A DNA stretch of 38,944 nt from Streptomyces sp. SID9727 (lineage in GTDB: Bacteria; Actinomycetota; Actinomycetes; Streptomycetales; Streptomycetaceae): positions 1 to 38,944 of the forward strand of contig NZ_JAAGNI010000181.1 of NCBI RefSeq assembly GCF_010550605.1. The letters are read 5' to 3'. Under the pieces are notes generated by a model that saw only the letters and a program-made list of their open reading frames with translations, was not told where the DNA came from and made no database searches. Shown here one piece after another: positions 14,185 through 22,243 of the stretch. Each line of letters begins with the position of its first letter. The stretch's first letter is position 1. The translations under genes were made by a program, and so were the position numbers.

Positions 14185-14470
14185 CCCGGACCACTGCGGC
14201 GCAGCCCCATGGCCCCGGCCGGCTGACCTCACCCGGGTGACCGCGACCCGCTGAGACCCGTCCGGCTTTCCCCGCTCCCGTGCATCCGTGCGTCACGGGA
14301 GCCCTTCACGCCTACCCGCGCGGACTCCGCACGGCCGCAGCAGCGGCCCCGGTCCGGCGCGTTCTTCGCGCAGCGCAGCCCCGTCGCCTCATTCCTCCCG
14401 CAGCGGAACGAATACGCGTACGTGCTCCGCCGCGCGCTCCTCCTCCCTTCCCCGTCACAGGCAGGCATCG
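14185..14470 (+). other. Leader RNA region between the leader peptide and the lipoprotein gene
   Basis: This stretch has no further gene but is rich in inverted repeats: TCACCCGGGTGA (14229-14240), the 9-bp stem at 14274-14302, GGCCGC-AGCA-GCGGCC (14333-14348) and GCGCG-TTCTT-CGCGC (14357-14371). Long C-rich, G-poor tracts occur around 14372-14455, which in actinobacteria is compatible with Rho loading. It is the expected place for transcription to be aborted when cysteine is plentiful. Confidence 0.5.
14274..14302 (+). terminator. Candidate attenuator hairpin of the sulfur operon
   Basis: GCTCCCGTG and CACGGGAGC form a perfect 9-bp stem around an 11-nt loop, 90 nt after the leader peptide stop. 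It is the strongest simple hairpin of the leader. A T-tract is lacking, so termination would be factor-independent without U-run or Rho-assisted. Confidence 0.5.
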
Positions 14471-16063
14471 ATGACCGAGTTGTACCCCCTCACGCCGTCC
14501 GGACCGTCCCGGCGCTCCACGCTCCGCGCCGCGGGCGGCGGCGCCCTGCTCCTCGGACTGGGTCTCGCGGGCTGCCGCTCGGCCGTGTCGGGCACCGCGT
14601 CCGTGCCGCGGGGCGCGAGCGCCGCACCCCGGCGCGGCGGTGTGCTGAACGTCGCCGTGAACGCCGACTTCACGCCCGCCCTGCTGTTCGCACAGAGCGG
14701 CCAGTCCCTCCAGCAACGCCTCATCTACAACACCCTCACCCGCTACGACGACCGCCTCCATCCCGAACCCGAACTCGCCACCTCCTGGACGTACGCCAAG
14801 GACGGGCGAAGCATCACGCTGCGGCTGCGCGACGACGTCACCTTCCACAACGGCCGCTCGTTCACCGCGGACGATGTGATCTTCGCGGTGAGGAACCTTC
14901 AGAACCCTGTGCGTGCGGCCCAGTTGCGCAGCACGGCGGCCACCATCACCGGGTTCGAGAAGCGCGGCGACCACGAACTGGTGCTCACGCTGGCGCACCC
15001 GGTCAACAACCTCTTCGACCTGTTCGAGTTCATGATCATCACTGACTCGGAGAGCGTCGAGGACGCCGTCGCGGGGACGAAGCTCATCGGGACCGGCCCG
15101 TTCAAGCTGAAGAAGTGGAGCCCCGGCTCAGGTCTGAGCCTCACTCGCAACGACACCTACTGGAAGCCCGGCCGCCCCTACCTCGACGGGGTCGAACTCC
15201 GGGTCATCGCCCAGGCCGACGCGCTGATCTCGTCCCTGCGCTCGGGCCAGTCCCAGCTCTCCTTCGACGTGCCCGGCAAGAGCCTCGGCGTCGTCAAGGC
15301 CGACGGCGGGCTCACCCTCAGCGACTACGACACCGGCGCCGGGGCCGTCTACCTCGGCGTCAACACCACGGTCGCCCCGCTGACCGACCGCACGGTCCGC
15401 CAGGCGCTCGCCTGGGCCGTCGACCGGGACCGGCTCGTCGCCCAGACCCTCGGCGGGTACGGCCTCGCCTCCGCCGCGCCCTGGCCCAAGTCCTCACCCG
15501 CCTACAGCGAGGCCGACCGCACCCACTACACGCACGACCCCGCGAAGGCCCGGCGACTCCTGAAGTCCGCGGGGCACACCCGGCTCGACCTCCCCATGCT
15601 GCACATCGCACTGCCCGGCGAGACGGCCATCGCCGAGTCCATCCAGTACGACCTCAAGCAGGTCGGCGTCCACGTCACGCTCCAGCCCACCGACGGGGCC
15701 ACGGCACAGAAGAAGCTGATCTCGCAGGGCATGCCGGCCCTGTGGTCCCTCGGCCACGGATTCGCCCAGGTGCAGCCCTCCACCCTCGCCGTCAGCGCGT
15801 ACCCCTTCAACGAGGCGAAGAACACCTCCAGATACCGGTCCGCCGCCTACACCCAGGTCGTACGGGAAGCCTGGACCGAGCCCGAGACCGACAGGGCCGC
15901 CGCCAACGCCCTGCACCAGAAGATCTCCTCCATCCTTCTCGACGAGGCGTTCCTCATCGACCTCGTCGTACGCGGACAGATCCAGGTCTCCGCCGCCCGC
16001 CTGCACGGCGTCACGCTCAACAAGTTCTCCTACCTCGACCTCGACAACGCCTACCTGGTGTGA
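14471..16063 (+). CDS. ABC transporter substrate-binding lipoprotein, family 5 (DppA/OppA type)
   Basis: The 530-residue protein has a signal with a twin arginine (SRRSTLRAAGGG) and a lipobox LAGC with C35 as the lipidated residue, so it is exported, perhaps by Tat, and anchored outside the membrane. The rest is a family 5 solute-binding protein (LIYNTLTRYDD, ATSWTYAKDG, DDVTFHNGRSFTADDVIFAV). This family usually binds peptides, nickel or oligosaccharides. Given the sulfur leader and the sulfatase in the same operon, a sulfate ester is a plausible ligand. The mature protein has only three methionines and one cysteine. Its start has a poor ribosome-binding site. Permease genes follow after 1 nt. 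Confidence 0.88.
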   Translation: MTELYPLTPSGPSRRSTLRAAGGGALLLGLGLAGCRSAVSGTASVPRGASAAPRRGGVLNVAVNADFTPALLFAQSGQSLQQRLIYNTLTRYDDRLHPEPELATSWTYAKDGRSITLRLRDDVTFHNGRSFTADDVIFAVRNLQNPVRAAQLRSTAATITGFEKRGDHELVLTLAHPVNNLFDLFEFMIITDSESVEDAVAGTKLIGTGPFKLKKWSPGSGLSLTRNDTYWKPGRPYLDGVELRVIAQADALISSLRSGQSQLSFDVPGKSLGVVKADGGLTLSDYDTGAGAVYLGVNTTVAPLTDRTVRQALAWAVDRDRLVAQTLGGYGLASAAPWPKSSPAYSEADRTHYTHDPAKARRLLKSAGHTRLDLPMLHIALPGETAIAESIQYDLKQVGVHVTLQPTDGATAQKKLISQGMPALWSLGHGFAQVQPSTLAVSAYPFNEAKNTSRYRSAAYTQVVREAWTEPETDRAAANALHQKISSILLDEAFLIDLVVRGQIQVSAARLHGVTLNKFSYLDLDNAYLV

Positions 16064-16064
16064 C

Positions 16065-17009
16065 ATGCGCAGCTACCTGATCCGGCGGCTGCCGTCCGCC
16101 CTCCTCGTCCTGGTCGCCGCCTCCTTCCTGATCTTCACCATCCTCAGACTGGTCCCGGGCGACCCCGCCACCGCGCTCGCCGGACCCGACGCGGACGCGG
16201 CGACCGTCGCCGCCATCCGCGAACGGCTCGGCCTCGACGCACCCCTGCTCTCCCAGTACGCCCACTGGACCGGCTCGCTTCTGAAGGGGGACCTCGGACC
16301 CTCCTACGCGATCGGCGGGCAGACCGCCGACCTCATCGGCGACGGGCTCGGTGCCACCGCCGAACTCACCCTCGCTGCACTGCTGTTCGTGATCCTGCTC
16401 GGTACGGCCTTCGGTGTCCTCGGGGCCACCTCGCGCAACCGGTGGCTGACCGCGGCCGTGCGCGTGATCACCACCGCCGCCCTGGCCGTACCCCCGTTCG
16501 TCAGCGGCGTCCTGCTCGTCCTGGTCTTCGCCGTGGCGCTCCCCGTACTGCCGCCCGGTGGCCGGGTCGCCTTCCTGACGGCCCCGGACCTCGCCGCCCA
16601 GTACCTGGTGCTGCCGGCGCTCTGCCTGGCGCTGCCCAGCGCCGCCGTGCTCGGCCGCTACCTCAAGGACGGCATCGAACGCGGCCTCGCAGAGGATCAC
16701 ATCCGCACCGCCACAGCCGCCGGGATCGCCCCGCGCCGCCTGCTGTGGCGCCACACCCTGCCCAACGCCCTGCCGCCCGTCGTCACCCTGCTCGGCATGC
16801 AGGTCGGGAACCTGCTGGGCGGGGCGGTCCTGGTCGAGGCGATCTTCGCCTGGCCCGGCCTCGGACAGCTCGCCGAACAGGGGCTCCAGCGCCGCGACTA
16901 CCCGGTCGTCCAGGACCTGCTGCTGCTCCTGGTCGCCGTCTTCGTCCTCGTCCAGCTGCTCACCGACCTCGTGTACGCCTGGCTCGACCCCCGGATCAGG
17001 TGGGAGTGA
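16065..17009 (+). CDS. ABC transporter permease (DppB type)
   Basis: This 314-residue inner-membrane protein has the DppB/OppB pattern: an N-terminal helix ending in FTILRLVPGDPATAL, about six transmembrane segments, and the EAA loop (EDHIRTATAAGIAPRRLLWRHTLPNAL) that contacts the ATPase. It forms the channel with the DppC-type permease encoded next. The gene begins 1 nt after the lipoprotein stop, so translation is coupled. It has a single internal methionine and one cysteine, far below normal for a membrane protein. Confidence 0.92.
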   Translation: MRSYLIRRLPSALLVLVAASFLIFTILRLVPGDPATALAGPDADAATVAAIRERLGLDAPLLSQYAHWTGSLLKGDLGPSYAIGGQTADLIGDGLGATAELTLAALLFVILLGTAFGVLGATSRNRWLTAAVRVITTAALAVPPFVSGVLLVLVFAVALPVLPPGGRVAFLTAPDLAAQYLVLPALCLALPSAAVLGRYLKDGIERGLAEDHIRTATAAGIAPRRLLWRHTLPNALPPVVTLLGMQVGNLLGGAVLVEAIFAWPGLGQLAEQGLQRRDYPVVQDLLLLLVAVFVLVQLLTDLVYAWLDPRIRWE

Positions 17010-17014
17010 CCCTG

Positions 17015-17902
17015 ATGACCCAGCCAACCGACCTCCTCACCGCCGCGCCGCCCCCGGCCGCCCGCACGCCGCACGCCACGGCCCGCCCCCGCCATCCGTA
17101 CCGCACCGCCCTGTCCACCGCCCGAGCCCGCACCGGCCTCGTCCTCGCCGGCATCGTCGTCCTCGCCGGACTCCTCGCGCCGCTGCTCGCCGGACACGGG
17201 CCCACCGACCAGAGCGGCCAGAGCCTCGCGGGACCCGGGGCGCCCGGGCACCTCCTGGGCACCGACGACCTCGGGCGCGACCTGCTCAGCCGGGTGCTGT
17301 ACGGCATCCGCACCGACCTCACCATCATCACGATCGCGGTGCCCGCCGGCGCCGCACTCGGCTGCCTGCTCGCCCTGGCCGCCGCCGCCCACCCCGTCGC
17401 CGACACCGTTGTCCAGCGCGTCTTCGACCTGCTCCTCGCGTTCCCCGGGCTGATCCTGGCGCTCGCCGTCACGGCGATCCTCGGCCCCGGGCGCGTTCCC
17501 GTCGTGCTCGTCATCGCCCTCGCGGAGGTCCCGGTCTTCGGCCGGCTGCTGCGGAGCGGCGTCCTCGTACAGCGGGAACGCGAGTACGTCACCGCCGCCC
17601 GGGTCGGCGGCGGTTCGGGCCGCCGGGTGCTCGTCCGGCACATCCTGCCCAACGCGGCCGACCCGCTCGTCGTGCAGATCGCCGTCTCGCTGACCGTCGC
17701 CGTCTTCATTGAGGGCGCGATGAGCTTCCTCGGCGTCGGCGTCCGGCCGCCCGAGCCCACCCTCGGAGCCGTGCTGAGCCAGTCCATGCCCTACCTCGCC
17801 CAGTCCCCGCACTTCGCCGCGGGACCCCTGATCACCGTGACCGCGCTCGTCCTCGGACTCTCGCTCATCGCCGAGGCGCTCAACCGGGAGATACGCCGAT
17901 GA
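17015..17902 (+). CDS. ABC transporter permease (DppC type)
   Basis: The 295-residue protein has the DppC/OppC layout: a proline-rich cytoplasmic tail (about 1-38), a first transmembrane helix (LVLAGIVVLAGLLAPLL), the family motif HLLGTDDLGRDLLSRVLYG at about 81-99, and further helices with the EAA loop (REYVTAARVGGGSGRRVLVRHILPNAADPL). ATG at 17015 was preferred because GGGAG lies 8 nt upstream. A GTG at 17006, overlapping the stop of the previous gene as GTGA, would add three residues and is possible. The downstream ATPase gene overlaps by 4 bp. Only two internal methionines and one cysteine are present. Confidence 0.9.
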   Translation: MTQPTDLLTAAPPPAARTPHATARPRHPYRTALSTARARTGLVLAGIVVLAGLLAPLLAGHGPTDQSGQSLAGPGAPGHLLGTDDLGRDLLSRVLYGIRTDLTIITIAVPAGAALGCLLALAAAAHPVADTVVQRVFDLLLAFPGLILALAVTAILGPGRVPVVLVIALAEVPVFGRLLRSGVLVQREREYVTAARVGGGSGRRVLVRHILPNAADPLVVQIAVSLTVAVFIEGAMSFLGVGVRPPEPTLGAVLSQSMPYLAQSPHFAAGPLITVTALVLGLSLIAEALNREIRR

Positions 17903-19746
17903 CCGTTCCCGAGCTGCTGGACGTCCGCGACCTCGGCGTCGAGTTCACCGCACCCGACGGTTCACCGCTGCGTGCCGTGCGCGGCGTCTCCTTCACCCTG
18001 CGCCGGGGCGAGACCCTGGCCGTCGTCGGCGAGTCGGGGTCCGGCAAGTCCACCACCGCGCTCGCCCTGAACCGCATGCTGCCCGGCACCGGCCGCATCA
18101 CCACCGGCACGGTCCGGCTGGACGGCCGCGACCTGGCCGCCGCCGACGAGGCGGAGCTGCGCGCCGTGCGCGGCGCCCGCATCGGCATGGTCTTCCAGGA
18201 CCCGATGACCGCCCTCAATCCCGTACTCACCGCGGGCCGCCACATCGACGAGGCCCTGCGCGCCCACGGCAACCACGACAAGGCCGCCCGCCGTGCCCGC
18301 GCCGTCGAACTCCTGGACCGGGTCGGCATCCCCGACGCGCTCCGCCGCGCCGACGACTACCCGCACCAGTTCTCCGGCGGCCAGCGCCAGCGCATCCTCA
18401 TCGCCATGGCCCTCGCGGGCGAACCCGACGTCCTCCTCGCCGACGAGCCGACCACCGCACTCGACGCCACCGTCCAGGACCAGATCCTCACCCTGTTGGG
18501 CGACCTCAACCGCGAGACCGGCACCGCCCTCGTCCTCATCACCCACAACATGGGCGTCGTCGCCCGCGCCTGCGAACGGGTCCTCGTCATGTACGGCGGC
18601 ACCGTGGTCGAGGACGGGCCCACCGCCGAGGTGCTCACCCGCCCCCGCCACCCGTACACCGCCGGACTCCTCGCCGCCGTCCCGCGCCTCGCCAACCCGT
18701 CCGGGACCCGGCTCACCGGCATCCCCGGCAGCCCGCCCGACCTCACGCTCCTCGGGGACGGCTGCGCCTTCGCCGACCGCTGCACCCTGGCCGAGGACCG
18801 CTGCCGCACGCAGACCCCGCCGCTCGCACGGGTGGCCGGCGGCGTACGGGTCGCCTGCCTCCCCGCCGCCGGACGCACCGAGCCCCTGCCCGCCCCGGCC
18901 CCGCCCGTGCGCATCGACCGCCCCGCGCCCGGCGAGGTCGTCCTGGAGGCGGACGGCCTCACCAAGACGTACGGGGGACGCGGCGCCCGGCGACGCGGGG
19001 CGCCCGCGCTCGACGGGGTGTCGCTGACGCTCAGGGAGGGCGAGACGCTGGGCATCGTCGGCGAGTCCGGCTCCGGGAAGTCCACCCTCGCCCGGGTCCT
19101 CGCCCACGCCCACACCGCCGACGGCGGCACCCTGCGGCTGCGCGGCCAGGACATCACCCGGCCTTCGCGCCGGGCGCTGCACGCGGTGCGCCGCCACGTC
19201 CAGATGGTGTTCCAGGACCCCTACGCCTCGCTCAACCCGCGCATGACCGTGGGCGAGATCGTCGCCGAACCCCTCGTCGCATTCGGCCTCGGCGACCGCG
19301 AAGCGCGCCGAAAGCGGGTGGCGGAGCTCTTGGAGCTGGCGGGCCTGGACCCGGCCGCGGCCGGACGCCACCCACGCTCCTTCTCCGGCGGCCAGCGCCA
19401 GCGCGTCGGCATCGCCCGCGCGCTCGCCCCCGCACCGTCCGTCCTCATCTGCGACGAACCCGTCTCCGCGCTCGACGTGTCCGTCCAGGCCCAGATCACC
19501 GGCCTGCTCACCGACCTCCAGCGGGACCTGGGCCTCTCCCTCGTCTTCATCGCCCACGACCTCGCGGTGGTCCGGCAGATCAGCCACCGGATCGCCGTCA
19601 TGCACCGGGGCCGGGTCGTGGAGACCGGCACCGCCGACGCGGTGTGCGAGCACCCCCGCGACCCGTACACCCGCGCCCTGCTCGCCGCCGCGCCCGAACC
19701 CGTACCCCCGCCTGCACGCGCGGAGCGCGCGGGAGCCCTCGCATGA
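17899..19746 (+). CDS. ABC transporter ATPase, fused DppD-DppF type
   Basis: This 615-residue protein joins two ATPase domains in one chain. The first has Walker A GESGSGKST (44-52), signature FSGGQRQR and LLADEPTTALD, and ends with the cysteine-rich tail of DppD-like proteins (GCAFADRC, RCRTQ, VACL), which in E. coli DppD has been reported to hold an iron-sulfur cluster. The second has the same Walker A, FSGGQRQRVGIARAL and ICDEPVSALDVSVQAQ. Such fusions supply both nucleotide-binding subunits for peptide/nickel-type importers. It overlaps the permease gene by ATGA at its start and a 19-codon ORF by ATGA at its end. Its sulfur amino-acid content is normal. Confidence 0.93.
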   Translation: MTVPELLDVRDLGVEFTAPDGSPLRAVRGVSFTLRRGETLAVVGESGSGKSTTALALNRMLPGTGRITTGTVRLDGRDLAAADEAELRAVRGARIGMVFQDPMTALNPVLTAGRHIDEALRAHGNHDKAARRARAVELLDRVGIPDALRRADDYPHQFSGGQRQRILIAMALAGEPDVLLADEPTTALDATVQDQILTLLGDLNRETGTALVLITHNMGVVARACERVLVMYGGTVVEDGPTAEVLTRPRHPYTAGLLAAVPRLANPSGTRLTGIPGSPPDLTLLGDGCAFADRCTLAEDRCRTQTPPLARVAGGVRVACLPAAGRTEPLPAPAPPVRIDRPAPGEVVLEADGLTKTYGGRGARRRGAPALDGVSLTLREGETLGIVGESGSGKSTLARVLAHAHTADGGTLRLRGQDITRPSRRALHAVRRHVQMVFQDPYASLNPRMTVGEIVAEPLVAFGLGDREARRKRVAELLELAGLDPAAAGRHPRSFSGGQRQRVGIARALAPAPSVLICDEPVSALDVSVQAQITGLLTDLQRDLGLSLVFIAHDLAVVRQISHRIAVMHRGRVVETGTADAVCEHPRDPYTRALLAAAPEPVPPPARAERAGALA

Positions 19747-19802
19747 CCGACCGCACCCTCCAGCCGCCCGCCCCGACCCATGACGGAGTCCCCAGCCCAT
19801 GA
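19743..19802 (+). CDS. 19-codon bridging ORF between the ATPase and arylsulfatase genes
   Basis: An ATG overlapping the ATPase stop (ATGA at 19743) opens an ORF of 19 codons rich in proline and threonine. Its TGA overlaps the arylsulfatase ATG in the same way (ATGA at 19799). It fills the gap exactly, so ribosomes finishing the ATPase could reach the sulfatase start by two reinitiation events. The peptide itself resembles nothing known. A chance event cannot be excluded. Confidence 0.35.
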   Translation: MTDRTLQPPAPTHDGVPSP

Positions 19803-22114
19803 CCACCAGCACCCGCCGCGACCCCTACGACGGCTTCCCCGGCCGCGTCGGCCGCACCTTCGCCGCCTCCCAGCCGGCCTGGCCGGCTCGCCGGACACCG
19901 GGGGAGAAGGCCCCCAACATCGTCGTCGTGCTCGTGGACGACATGGGCTACAGCGACATCGGTCCCTTCGGGTCGGAGATCCCCACCCCCGTACTGGACT
20001 CCCTCGCCCGGGACGGCGTACGGCTCAGCAACTACCACACCATGCCGCTGTGCTCCCCGGCCCGCGCCGCCCTGCTCACCGGCCTCAACCCGCACCGCGT
20101 CGGCTACGCCATGGTCGCCAACTCCGACCCCGGTTTCCCCGGTTACGGCATGGAGATCGCCGACGACATCCCCACCCTCGCCGAACTCCTCCACGACTCG
20201 GGCTACGCCACCTACGCCGTCGGCAAATGGCACCTGGTCCGCGACTCCGCCTCCAACGCCGCCGACGACCGCGACAACTGGCCGCTGCGCAAGGGCTTCG
20301 ACCAGTACTACGGCGTCCTGGAAGGGCTCACCAGCCTCTTCCACCCGCACCAACTGGTCCGTGACAACAGCCCACTGGACATCGACGAGTTCCCCGACGA
20401 CTACTACTACACCGACGACATCACCGACCAGGCCATCTCCATGGTGAAGTCGCTGCGCGCCCACGACCCGGACAAACCCTTCTTCCTCTACCTCGCGCAC
20501 AACGCCGTCCACGGCCCGCTCCAGGCCAAGGAGCAGGACATCGCCCGCCACCGGGGCCGCTACGACGCGGGCTGGGACGCGCTGCGGGAGCGCCGCTTCG
20601 CCGCGCAGATCGCCGACGGCCTCTTCCCGCCGGGCACCAAACTCCCCGCACGCAACAGCGAGGCCGGGCAGGACGTGCCCGCCTGGGACAGCCTCACCGA
20701 GGAGCAGCAGCGGCTGTACGCACGCTACATGGAGGTGTACGCGGCACTGGTCGACAACATCGACCAGAACCTCGGCCGGCTCACCGCCACCCTCGAAGCG
20801 CTCGGTGAGCTCGACAACACCATCATCGTCTTCACCTCCGACAACGGAGGCACCGGCGAGGGCGGCGCCGAGGGCACCCGCTCCTACTTCAGCCGCTTCG
20901 TCCACCACCCCGCGCTGCCCGAGGACTGGACCCCCGACGTCGACCGCGACCCCGGGCTGATCGGCGGACCGCGCAGCCTGGTGCACTACCCGCGCGGCTG
21001 GGGCATGGCGTCCAACACCCCGTTCCGGCTCTACAAGGGGCACACGTACGCGGGCGGGGTGCGCGTCCCGTTCGTCCTGTCCTGGCCGAGGGGCGCCCGC
21101 GAAGGCCGGCTCACCCCGGGCACCCGCCCGCAGTACCAGTACGTCACCGACATCGCCCCGACCCTCCTCGAACTCGCCGGCCTGGAAAGGCCGGAGCGCC
21201 GGCACGGCGTCCTGCTCCAGGAACCGGACGGCGTCACCTTCGCCCCCGTACTAGCCGACCCGGAACACCTCTCCACCCACCCCGAGCAGTACTGCGAGAT
21301 GACCGGCAACCGCAGCTACTACCGCGACGGCCGCAAACTCGTCACCCTGCACCGCCCCGGCGCGCCCTACGACGACTCCGAGTGGGCCCTGTACGACATC
21401 AGGACCGACCCGACCGAGGTCCACGACCTGGCCGCCGAGCACCCCGGCCTCGTCAAGGAACTCTCGGCGGCCTGGGAGAAGGCCGCCTGGCGCAACGGCG
21501 TCTTCCCGCTCCCCGACGGCAGCGGCGCACTGGCCCGCCGCAATCCCGCCGAAGGCCGCCTGTCACACCCCCTCACCCTGCTGCCCGGGACCCCGGAACT
21601 GGAGCGCTACCGATCGTCCCGGCTGGTCTCCCTGCGCTCCTTCGAGGTCACCGTCGCGATCGACGACACGGGCGAGGGCGTCCTCGTCTCGCACGGCGAC
21701 CAGGGCGGCGGTTACAGCCTGTACGTGGAGGACGGCCGCCTGCACTTCGCGTACAACGAGTACGGCGTGCTCCACGAGACGGACGCGGGCCCGCTCGCAC
21801 CGGGCGCGCACACGGTCCGCCTCGCCGCCACCGCCGAGCAGGGCCTGCGCTGGAGCTTCCGGATCGAGGCCGACGCCGAGACCAGGGCCATCCCGCCCAG
21901 CGTCCACCAGCTCATCGGCATGGCCCCCTTCCAGGGCATCAGCATCGGCGTGGACCGCAAGTCCCCCATCTCCTGGCCCCTCTTCGAACGCCACCGCTCC
22001 TTCCCCTTCCAGGGCCGCCTGCGCTCGGTGACCTACACCCCCGGCGATCCGGGCCCGGACTCCCCGGAGGCGGTGGCCCAGGCCCTGAAGGAGGCGGCAG
22101 CGGCATTCGAATGA
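19799..22114 (+). CDS. Arylsulfatase, FGly type
   Basis: The 771-residue protein is a type I sulfatase. Metal ligands sit in VLVDDMGYSD (D47, D48). The active-site signature CSPARAALLTG starts at C85, the cysteine that a formylglycine-generating enzyme converts to FGly. VGKWHL and FTSDNGG are the other family motifs. The C-terminal 200 residues form the beta-rich extension seen in long arylsulfatases of the Pseudomonas/Mycobacterium AtsA type. There is no signal peptide, so hydrolysis is cytoplasmic, after import by the transporter encoded just upstream. It releases sulfate from an aryl or sugar sulfate ester. The start overlaps the 19-codon ORF. No FGly-generating enzyme gene is in the window. 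Confidence 0.93.
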   Translation: MTTSTRRDPYDGFPGRVGRTFAASQPAWPARRTPGEKAPNIVVVLVDDMGYSDIGPFGSEIPTPVLDSLARDGVRLSNYHTMPLCSPARAALLTGLNPHRVGYAMVANSDPGFPGYGMEIADDIPTLAELLHDSGYATYAVGKWHLVRDSASNAADDRDNWPLRKGFDQYYGVLEGLTSLFHPHQLVRDNSPLDIDEFPDDYYYTDDITDQAISMVKSLRAHDPDKPFFLYLAHNAVHGPLQAKEQDIARHRGRYDAGWDALRERRFAAQIADGLFPPGTKLPARNSEAGQDVPAWDSLTEEQQRLYARYMEVYAALVDNIDQNLGRLTATLEALGELDNTIIVFTSDNGGTGEGGAEGTRSYFSRFVHHPALPEDWTPDVDRDPGLIGGPRSLVHYPRGWGMASNTPFRLYKGHTYAGGVRVPFVLSWPRGAREGRLTPGTRPQYQYVTDIAPTLLELAGLERPERRHGVLLQEPDGVTFAPVLADPEHLSTHPEQYCEMTGNRSYYRDGRKLVTLHRPGAPYDDSEWALYDIRTDPTEVHDLAAEHPGLVKELSAAWEKAAWRNGVFPLPDGSGALARRNPAEGRLSHPLTLLPGTPELERYRSSRLVSLRSFEVTVAIDDTGEGVLVSHGDQGGGYSLYVEDGRLHFAYNEYGVLHETDAGPLAPGAHTVRLAATAEQGLRWSFRIEADAETRAIPPSVHQLIGMAPFQGISIGVDRKSPISWPLFERHRSFPFQGRLRSVTYTPGDPGPDSPEAVAQALKEAAAAFE

Positions 22115-22192
22115 GCGAGCACACCCAGAAATCCCCACCCCGCCCCACCCCCCGGAGATCGATTCGCGACCACCCCCGCCCAGGTCTAACGT

Positions 22193-22224
22193 CGGTGGGG
22201 TGAACGACTGCGTTCACCCCACCG
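22193..22224. promoter_or_regulatory. 14-bp-arm inverted repeat between arylsulfatase and MFS genes
   Basis: CGGTGGGGTGAACG and CGTTCACCCCACCG are perfect reverse complements around ACTG. A -10-like TAACGT (22187-22192) lies immediately before it, so the repeat covers the predicted start of the MFS message. It may be an operator for a dimeric repressor (core GTGAACG-N4-CGTTCAC) or, as RNA, a hairpin acting as terminator of the sulfatase operon or as a 5' structure ending 19 nt before the MFS start. Confidence 0.6.
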
Positions 22225-22243
22225 CACCAGCGGCAACGAACCC

